Part shown: positions 8,866-13,566 of the stretch, piece by piece
How positions within the stretch are numbered: the stretch's first letter is position 1
Layout: the number at the start of each line of letters is the position of its first letter
Program-made: the position numbers and the translations under genes
The notes under the pieces: generated by a model
Seen by the model: only the letters and a program-made list of their open reading frames with translations
Told to the model about the DNA's origin: nothing
Database searches by the model: none
Source: an uncultured Collinsella sp.
GTDB lineage: Bacteria > Actinomycetota > Coriobacteriia > Coriobacteriales > Coriobacteriaceae
Assembly (NCBI GenBank): GCA_900551605.1
Contig: URWS01000008.1
Location: 1-13,566, forward strand
DNA length: 13,566 nucleotides
Direction of reading: 5' to 3'

Positions 8866-8898
8866 CGAAATAAAAGAGCGCGGCAAAACAGACCGCGC
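8866..8898 (-). terminator. Terminator-like hairpin reading on the minus strand
   Basis: On the minus strand, GCGCGG (8898-8893) pairs with CCGCGC (8883-8878) across a 9-base loop and is followed by TCTTTTATTT. This looks like a short intrinsic terminator, but no minus-strand gene ends here. It would stop antisense transcription from within the permease gene, or it is a fortuitous leader hairpin. Confidence 0.35.
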
Positions 8899-8942
8899 AA
8901 GGGGTGACGTCAAGGGGCGTCAAAAAGGAAAGGAGGGGAACA

Positions 8943-10394
8943 ATGGCGGACAAGAACGCAGAAGTTGCAGTCGAGGATAACGGCGGCATGAAGAAAACGC
9001 TTTCGCTCTGGAACTTCTTCACCATCGGTTTCGGTGCCATCATCGGTACCGGTTGGGTTCTGCAGGTCGGCGACTGGATGGTCGTGGGCGGCGGTCCCGT
9101 TCCCGCTATGATCGCATTCCTCTTGGGTGCAATCTTCCTCGTGCCCGTCGGAGCTGTTTTCGGTGAGCTCACGGCTGCTATCCCCATCTCGGGCGGCATC
9201 GTCGAGTATGTCGATCGTAGCTTTGGCCGTACGCTGAGCTACATCACCGGTTGGCTTTTGGCCCTGGGCAACGGCATCCTGTGCCCGTGGGAGGCCATCG
9301 CCATTTCGACCCTCGTGTCCGAGATGTTCGGCAGCCTGCCCGGTCTTGAGTGGCTGCGCGCCGTTAAGCTCTACACCATCCTGGGCGCCGACGTTTACCT
9401 GTTCCCGACGCTGATCGCGCTCGGCTTCGCAGCCTACGTCATCTTCCTCAACTTCCGCGGTGCCAGCTCGGCCGCCAAGCTCCAGGCCTTCCTGACCAAG
9501 GCTCTGCTCTGCGGCATGCTGCTCGCCATGGGCGTCTCGCTGTTCACCGGCTCGCCGGACAACGCCATGCCCGTGTTCTCCCAGGTCACCGGCGCTGGCG
9601 GCGGTAAGGCCGCTACCGAGGGCACCAGCCTGTTCGCCGGCATCGTGTCGGTCCTGGTTCTGACCCCGTTCTTCTACGCCGGTTTCGACACCATTCCTCA
9701 GCAGGCTGAGGAAGCAGCCGAGGGCCTCAACTGGAACAAGTTCGGCAAGATCATCTCCCTGGCCCTGCTGGCCGCCGGCGGCTTCTACATGGTCTGCATC
9801 TACTCGTTCGGCACCATCCTCGACTGGCATGAGTTTGTTAAGAGCCCGGTTCCCGCGCTTGCCTGCCTCAAGGGCATCAACATGCTTCTGTACCTGGCCA
9901 TGCTCGTCATCGCCACGCTTGGACCCATGGGCCCGATGAACTCCTTCTACGGCGCCACGAGCCGCATCATGCTCGCCATGGGCCGCAAGGGCCAACTGCC
10001 CGAGAAGTTCGCCGAGGTCGACCCCAAGTCCGGCGCTCCCAAGCTCGCTTGCGTCGTTCTGGGCGTTATCACCGTCATTGGTCCGTTCCTAGGCAAGAAC
10101 ATGCTCATCCCTCTGACCAACGTGTCGGCCCTCGCCTTCATCTTCTCCTGCGGTATGGTCGCCCTCGCCTGCCTGCGCATGCGCTTCACCGAGCCCGACC
10201 TGCCTCGTCCCTACGAGGTGCCCGGCGGCAAGTTTGGCATCGGCCTCGCTATCGCTGCCTGTGCCATCATCATCGGTCTGCTCGTGATTCCGTTCTCTCC
10301 CGCCTCCCTCAACATGGTGGAGTGGAGCATCGTGATCGGCTGGTTGGCTATTGGCCTGGCCCTCATGGCTTTCACCAATTCCCGCAAAAAGTAA
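8943..10394 (+). CDS. APC-family amino acid permease
   Basis: Integral membrane transporter of 483 residues with about 12 hydrophobic segments, typical of the amino acid-polyamine-organocation superfamily. TM1 contains the family signature FGAIIGTGW (30-38), the unwound helix that binds the substrate amino and carboxyl groups. The TM6 region has FFYAGFDTIPQQAEEA (243-258), also conserved. The open frame reaches back to 8904, but ATG 8943 is chosen: AAAGGAGGGG lies 4 to 13 bases upstream and the product starts with a normal hydrophilic tail. Codon use is strongly C/G-ending, as in the amidohydrolase downstream, so both look well expressed. The substrate is not predictable from sequence; pairing with the amidohydrolase suggests an amino acid derivative. 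The carboxy end is short and basic. Confidence 0.92.
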   Translation: MADKNAEVAVEDNGGMKKTLSLWNFFTIGFGAIIGTGWVLQVGDWMVVGGGPVPAMIAFLLGAIFLVPVGAVFGELTAAIPISGGIVEYVDRSFGRTLSYITGWLLALGNGILCPWEAIAISTLVSEMFGSLPGLEWLRAVKLYTILGADVYLFPTLIALGFAAYVIFLNFRGASSAAKLQAFLTKALLCGMLLAMGVSLFTGSPDNAMPVFSQVTGAGGGKAATEGTSLFAGIVSVLVLTPFFYAGFDTIPQQAEEAAEGLNWNKFGKIISLALLAAGGFYMVCIYSFGTILDWHEFVKSPVPALACLKGINMLLYLAMLVIATLGPMGPMNSFYGATSRIMLAMGRKGQLPEKFAEVDPKSGAPKLACVVLGVITVIGPFLGKNMLIPLTNVSALAFIFSCGMVALACLRMRFTEPDLPRPYEVPGGKFGIGLAIAACAIIIGLLVIPFSPASLNMVEWSIVIGWLAIGLALMAFTNSRKK

Positions 10395-10414
10395 CGCCTA
10401 GCCGGGGCGGATCG

Positions 10415-10443
10415 GGTGCGCGGGGCCCTCTCTCCCGCGCACC
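10415..10443 (+). other. GC-rich intergenic hairpin after permease
   Basis: A perfect 10-bp stem, GGTGCGCGGG (10415-10424) with CCCGCGCACC (10434-10443), closes a 9-base loop 20 bases after the permease stop. No T run follows, so it is not a clear intrinsic terminator. It may protect the 3' end of the permease message or mark a processing site within a two-gene transcript. Confidence 0.6.
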
Positions 10444-10457
10444 GAACCCGGCACCAC

Positions 10458-10497
10458 TTGGGTAGCTTTGTGAGGCCTTAACCCAACACGGCCTCGC
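10458..10497 (+). promoter_or_regulatory. Possible H-type pseudoknot before amidohydrolase
   Basis: Stem 1 is TTGGGT (10458-10463) with ACCCAA (10481-10486). Stem 2 is GTGAGGCC (10470-10477) with GGCCTCGC (10490-10497), including one U-G pair. The 5' arm of stem 2 lies in the loop of stem 1 and its partner lies beyond, which is H-type pseudoknot order with loops of 6, 3 and 3 bases. If they cannot form together they are competing hairpins. No known riboswitch is recognised. Confidence 0.35.
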
Positions 10498-10503
10498 CCA
10501 CTA

Positions 10504-10521
10504 TATGGATCCATAAGGAGG
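10504..10521 (+). promoter_or_regulatory. Palindrome joined to the amidohydrolase SD
   Basis: TATGGATCCATA (10504-10515) is a perfect 12-base palindrome whose last base begins the Shine-Dalgarno AAGGAGG (10515-10521), four bases before the ATG. It could be a small operator or a weak RNA hairpin next to the ribosome site. Confidence 0.35.
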
Positions 10522-10525
10522 AACC

Positions 10526-11803
10526 ATGTCCACTAAGTATGCAATCGTTGGCGGCAAGCTCATCGACGGTACCGGTGCCGAGCCGGTCGAGAACTCCCTC
10601 GTTCTCGTCGACGACAACGGCAAGATCGAGTACGCCGGCACTATGCAGGACCTTCCCGAGGGCGTTGAGGTTATCGATGCCGCCGGCAAGACCGTCCTTC
10701 CCGGCCTGATCGACACCCACCTGCACTTCTCGGGCAACCTGACCGACGATGACACCGATTGGGTCATGCAGCCGCTCCTCGAGAAGCAGGCCGTCGCCGT
10801 CAAGCAGGCCTACGACTGCCTTACCCACGGCCTCACCACCGTCTGCGAGATCGGCCGCTTTGGTATCCAGATCCGTGACTGCATCGACAAGGGCGTCTTT
10901 AAGGGCCCGCGCGTTCTGGCCACCGGCCTCGGTTTCTGCCGCGTTGCCGGCCACGGTGACTCCCACCACTGCACCCAGGAGCTCAACAAGGAATCCCATC
11001 CCTGGGGCGACCAGGTCGACGGTCCTTGGGATCTGCGCAAGGCCGTCCGTCGTCGCCTGCGCGAGAACCCCGATGCCATCAAGATCTGGGCTACCGGTGG
11101 CGGCATCTGGCGCTGGGACTCCGGTCGCGACCAGCACTACTGCTCCGAGGAGATTCAGGCCGTGGTCGACGAGGCAAAGATGGTCGGCATCCCCGTGTGG
11201 AGCCACTGCTACAACAACCACGCCGCTGCCTACGATTCCGTTCGCTTTGGCTGCGAGCAGCTGATTCACGGTTTCGATATCGATGAGCGCACCATGGACC
11301 TCATGGCCGAGCAGGGCACCTTCTTCACCCCGACGATCGCCTTCCTGCCCACCTGGTACGCCACCTATCCGCCCGTCTACGTCCCCGAGCTGCACGATAA
11401 GTACGAGGGCACCCTGGTCGAGAAGGAGCTGCAGCGCAACTACGACTGCCTGCGCGAGGCCAAGAAGCGCGGCGTCGTCATGACGATCGGCTCCGACTCC
11501 TTCTCCTTCGTCACCCCGTACGGCACCTGCTCCATCGAGGAGATGTACGAGTTCGTCGACAAGATCGGCTTCACCCCGGTCGAGACCATCACCTGCGCCA
11601 CCCTCAACGGTGCCAAGATGTGCCACATCGAGGACGAGACCGGTTCCATCGAGGCCGGCAAGTGCGCCGACCTGCTGGTCGTCAACGGTGACGTCGCCGC
11701 CGACATCCACGTGCTCAACACCGACAACATGGACGTCATCATGAAGGACGGCTGGATCGTCGAGGCTGGCACCTTTGGCGAGGCCAACAAATACAGCGCC
11801 TAA
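10526..11803 (+). CDS. Metal-dependent amidohydrolase (imidazolonepropionase/prolidase-like)
   Basis: Cytoplasmic TIM-barrel hydrolase of 425 residues with no signal peptide. It carries the amidohydrolase metal-site pattern: His65 and His67 in DTHLHF, Lys186 in IKIWATGGG (the usual carboxylated lysine position), His227 in WSHCYN, His248 in IHGFD and Asp324 in GSDSF. The small beta-sandwich is formed by the N-terminal segment (GGKLIDGTG) and the C-terminal segment (GSIEAGKCADLLVV). These features fit the COG1228 group, which includes imidazolonepropionase and Xaa-Pro or acyl-amino-acid hydrolases, rather than urease, allantoinase or dihydroorotase. The reaction is not known. The start has AAGGAGG four bases upstream. 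It follows the permease in the same direction after 131 bases and shares its biased codon use, which suggests a linked uptake and hydrolysis function. Confidence 0.88.
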   Translation: MSTKYAIVGGKLIDGTGAEPVENSLVLVDDNGKIEYAGTMQDLPEGVEVIDAAGKTVLPGLIDTHLHFSGNLTDDDTDWVMQPLLEKQAVAVKQAYDCLTHGLTTVCEIGRFGIQIRDCIDKGVFKGPRVLATGLGFCRVAGHGDSHHCTQELNKESHPWGDQVDGPWDLRKAVRRRLRENPDAIKIWATGGGIWRWDSGRDQHYCSEEIQAVVDEAKMVGIPVWSHCYNNHAAAYDSVRFGCEQLIHGFDIDERTMDLMAEQGTFFTPTIAFLPTWYATYPPVYVPELHDKYEGTLVEKELQRNYDCLREAKKRGVVMTIGSDSFSFVTPYGTCSIEEMYEFVDKIGFTPVETITCATLNGAKMCHIEDETGSIEAGKCADLLVVNGDVAADIHVLNTDNMDVIMKDGWIVEAGTFGEANKYSA

Positions 11804-11844
11804 ACTACCGTTCATCGACGACTGGATGTAAAACACAGTATTTG

Positions 11845-11859
11845 ATTGCATAATGCAAT
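11845..11859. promoter_or_regulatory. 15-base palindrome between amidohydrolase and kinase genes
   Basis: ATTGCAT, A, ATGCAAT is perfectly symmetric and lies just upstream of the terminator hairpin. CATAAT (11849-11854) inside it resembles a -10 box, with TGTAAA (11827-11832) as a weak -35 at 16 bases. It could be an operator over a promoter for the two-component genes. Confidence 0.35.
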
Positions 11860-11861
11860 GG

Positions 11862-11886
11862 AGAGGGTCGCTTGCGGCCCTCTTTA
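11862..11886 (+). terminator. Rho-independent terminator after amidohydrolase
   Basis: AGAGGGTCG (11862-11870) pairs with CGGCCCTCT (11875-11883), nine pairs including one U-G, around a CTTG loop, and is followed by TTATT. It probably ends the permease-amidohydrolase transcript. If the promoter at 11827-11854 is real, it would instead act as an attenuator for the kinase. Confidence 0.75.
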
Positions 11887-11914
11887 TTGCTATGGGTGCG
11901 ATAGATAAAAGGGG

Positions 11915-13306
11915 ATGACGGTGGATTTAAACAGGCTGATTCTGGGCAAGAGCTACAACTCTACCAAGGTCTTTCGTACGGCCCAGCATGTGGTCCAGGC
12001 CATCCTGCTCGGTATTGTCGTTCCGCTGCTTATCCTGCTGCTCATCTGGGATCTAACCGATAATCCCAATCCCGTTCCGGCCGTTGTCGTCATTGCCGGC
12101 TTGGTCATGCTGTGCTTCTTCTTCTCGTACGTCTTTGTCGTTCCCGACGACCTCACATCGAGCGCAACCGACCGCACGCTCGCCATCGCTTCAAAAATAT
12201 TCGCCTACACGTCGCGCGGCCTTACGCCCGAAGCTGCCCTGGGCGCCTCTAAGATCATCCTGTCCGAAACTATCGCCTCTGCCATCTGCTTTACCGACGG
12301 CAAGCAGGTGTTGGCAAGCTGGGGCGAGGACTCGGCAAAATGCCCCGCGGGCACCCCGGTGGTGCTGCGGACTACGCTCAACGTGATCAACAGCGGTGAG
12401 CAAAGCGTGTTCTCGCGCGATGCCTCGACCGAGACAGGTGGCTACTTTCCGCGCCTGCGCGCCGGTATTGTCGCACCGCTTACCGTGCGCGGGCATTGCG
12501 TGGGCACGCTCGAGCTGTATTATCCCCGTCTGAGCAGCATCGATATGCGCCAGACGGCGCTTGCCTCGGGCTTTGCCGACCTCATTTCCACGCAGCTTGC
12601 GAGCTTTGAGCTCGAGCGCCAGGACGAGCTTACGGCCCGCGTGGAGCTGCGCGCCTTGCAATCGCAGGTCGATCCTCATTTTCTGTTTAACGCCATCAGC
12701 ACCATCGTGTCGCTCGTTCGAACCGAGCCCGACAAGGCGCGATCGCTGCTGATCGACTTCTCCAATTACTATCGTCAGACGCTTTCTGATTCCGATACGC
12801 TCACCACGCTCGAGCACGAGGTGGAACAGGGTACTCGTTATATCAATCTTATGCAGGCCCGGTATGGCGACGGCCGTTTGCGCGTCTCGGTCGATATCGA
12901 CTTTGAGGTGCGCGATTGCATGGTGCCGCCGTTTATCTTGCAGCCGTTGCTCGAAAACTGCATCAAACACGCGCAGCGCGAGACCGAGCCGCTTTCTATT
13001 CGTGTTAGGGCTTTCGAGACCGATGACGGTTTGGAGATCATCGTCGAGGACGATGGCATCGGTATGAGCGAAGAGGTCTGCGCGCATCTGTTTGAGCAGC
13101 ATCGCCTGGAGGAGCCCGAGAGCATTACCGCCGACGGCTCCATCAAACGAGGCTGCGGCTTGGCGCTCTTCAACGTGCTTCAGCGCATCCATTTCTTTTA
13201 CGGAGAAGATTCTGGCATGCGCGTGAAGTCCCAGGAGGGCGTTGGCACGCAGGTCATCGTCGAGCTGAACGGCGAGCCGCATGAGCCGGCGCCGTTGACG
13301 GCGTAG
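11915..13306 (+). CDS. LytS-type membrane sensor histidine kinase with GAF-like domain
   Basis: Membrane sensor kinase of 463 residues, partner of the response regulator that follows. Two membrane segments (about 27-46 and 54-76) are joined by a very short outside loop. Next come a GAF-like input domain (about 95-232), a short helix, and a LytS/YehU-type His-kinase domain with phospho-acceptor His255 in VDPHFLFN. The HATPase_c domain has the N box LLENCIKHA (345-353), DDGIGMS (379-385) and GCGLALFN (413-420). With almost no outside domain, the signal is probably sensed in or near the membrane or by the GAF domain. The ATG at 11915 directly abuts the SD-like AAAAGGGG; a GTG at 11921, two codons in, has better spacing (6 bases) and may be the true start. 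Confidence 0.92.
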   Translation: MTVDLNRLILGKSYNSTKVFRTAQHVVQAILLGIVVPLLILLLIWDLTDNPNPVPAVVVIAGLVMLCFFFSYVFVVPDDLTSSATDRTLAIASKIFAYTSRGLTPEAALGASKIILSETIASAICFTDGKQVLASWGEDSAKCPAGTPVVLRTTLNVINSGEQSVFSRDASTETGGYFPRLRAGIVAPLTVRGHCVGTLELYYPRLSSIDMRQTALASGFADLISTQLASFELERQDELTARVELRALQSQVDPHFLFNAISTIVSLVRTEPDKARSLLIDFSNYYRQTLSDSDTLTTLEHEVEQGTRYINLMQARYGDGRLRVSVDIDFEVRDCMVPPFILQPLLENCIKHAQRETEPLSIRVRAFETDDGLEIIVEDDGIGMSEEVCAHLFEQHRLEEPESITADGSIKRGCGLALFNVLQRIHFFYGEDSGMRVKSQEGVGTQVIVELNGEPHEPAPLTA

Positions 13307-13344
13307 CACGCGGTTGGATTGAGAGAAAAAGAGGGGAAGCACAT

Positions 13345-13566
13345 ATGTCCGAAGGCTGGAACATCTTGGTGGTTGATGACGAACCTCCCATTAGGGCCGA
13401 GCTACGCTATCTGTTGGAAAAGGATACGCGTGTGGGCCAGATTGCCGAGGCGGGCAATGTCACCGAAGCCGTGGAGTCGATTCTGTCGAACAAGCCCGAC
13501 GTGCTATTTTTAGACATTACCATGCCCGGTCGCTCGGGAATTGAGCTTGCCGAGACGCTGCAGAAC
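13345..13566 (+). CDS. Response regulator, N-terminal receiver domain (partial, runs off window)
   Basis: The first 74 codons of a response regulator, cut by the window end. The receiver fold is clear: the acidic pair Asp11-Asp12 in ILVVDDEPP and the phospho-acceptor Asp57 in VLFLDITMPG, followed by SGIEL. The start ATG at 13345 has GAGGGG 8 bases upstream, and the gene begins 38 bases after the kinase stop, so the two are co-transcribed. A LytS-type kinase is normally paired with a LytTR DNA-binding output domain. That domain would lie outside the window and is expected, not seen. Confidence 0.93.
   Translation, partial: MSEGWNILVVDDEPPIRAELRYLLEKDTRVGQIAEAGNVTEAVESILSNKPDVLFLDITMPGRSGIELAETLQN

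Larger units (their letters stand above)
8583..8942 (+). other. Gene-free divergent region and leader before permease
   Basis: These 360 bases separate the minus-strand C39 gene from the permease gene and must hold both promoters. I find no credible gene in either strand. Features seen are hairpins at 8731-8747, 8756-8797 and 8878-8898, a palindrome TGACGTCA at 8905-8912, and TATACA on the minus strand (8601-8606) as a possible -10 for the C39 gene. No -35/-10 pair for the permease stands out. Confidence 0.4.

Noticed and set aside
8618..9199. Minus-strand open frame spanning the permease start
   Set aside because: It overlaps the well-supported permease, has no SD or recognisable domain, and shows the skewed composition of a shadow frame.
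10526..11803. Allantoinase, dihydroorotase or hydantoinase
   Set aside because: The metal-site spacing and the IKIWATGGG and GSDSF blocks fit the imidazolonepropionase/prolidase-like group better, although the true substrate is unknown.
10478..11851. Long minus-strand open frame opposite amidohydrolase
   Set aside because: Low-complexity shadow of the biased codons of the real gene, without a ribosome site.

Overview
The window is GC-rich, strong-SD bacterial DNA. Its gene set fits an anaerobic gut actinobacterium of the Coriobacteriia, most like Collinsella: carbamate kinase, lactose/cellobiose-type PTS, GH1 phospho-glucosidase, APC permease, membrane-anchored C39 peptidase-like protein and a LytS/LytT-type two-component system. 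The taxon is inferred from gene content and base composition, not from a marker gene.

Layout. Positions 1-280: AT-rich leader of a stand-alone, heavily codon-biased carbamate kinase gene (281-1243) that ends in an intrinsic terminator (1309-1341). Positions 1353-1433: a palindromic dispersed repeat. Positions 1599-7095: a beta-glucoside/cellobiose catabolic cluster, reading regulator (HTH-PRD-PRD-EIIB-EIIA), EIIA, EIIB, EIIC, 6-phospho-beta-glucosidase, terminator (7112-7145). The regulator is interrupted by an in-frame TAG at 2832-2834, just after its EIIB cysteine loop, with the rest of the gene still open in the same frame. Positions 7199-7536: a second, larger copy of the dispersed repeat family, enclosing an array of imperfect hairpin units with 62-bp spacing. 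Its right-hand side runs up to the stop codon of a minus-strand C39 peptidase-like gene (7548-8582). Positions 8583-8942: a structured, gene-free leader. Positions 8943-11803: an APC amino-acid permease and a metal-dependent amidohydrolase, separated by a 131-bp gap holding a GC hairpin, a possible H-type pseudoknot and a palindrome next to the SD. Positions 11915-13566: a LytS-type sensor kinase and the first 74 codons of its response regulator, which runs off the window.

How the genes work together. The PTS cluster would import and phosphorylate a beta-glucoside such as cellobiose (EIIA to EIIB to EIIC), and the GH1 enzyme would cleave the 6-phospho-disaccharide inside the cell. The PRD regulator would normally sense PTS phosphorylation, and its premature stop suggests altered control. 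The permease and amidohydrolase form a plausible uptake-plus-hydrolysis pair for an amino-acid-like or cyclic amide compound that I cannot identify. The adjacent two-component system may sense the same nutrient. Carbamate kinase can make ATP from carbamoyl phosphate, but no partner gene for that pathway is in view.

No unmistakably new system is visible. The most unusual points are the interrupted PTS regulator, the palindromic repeat family with its 62-bp hairpin array, and three candidate RNA control structures: at the EIIB start, before the amidohydrolase and before the permease.
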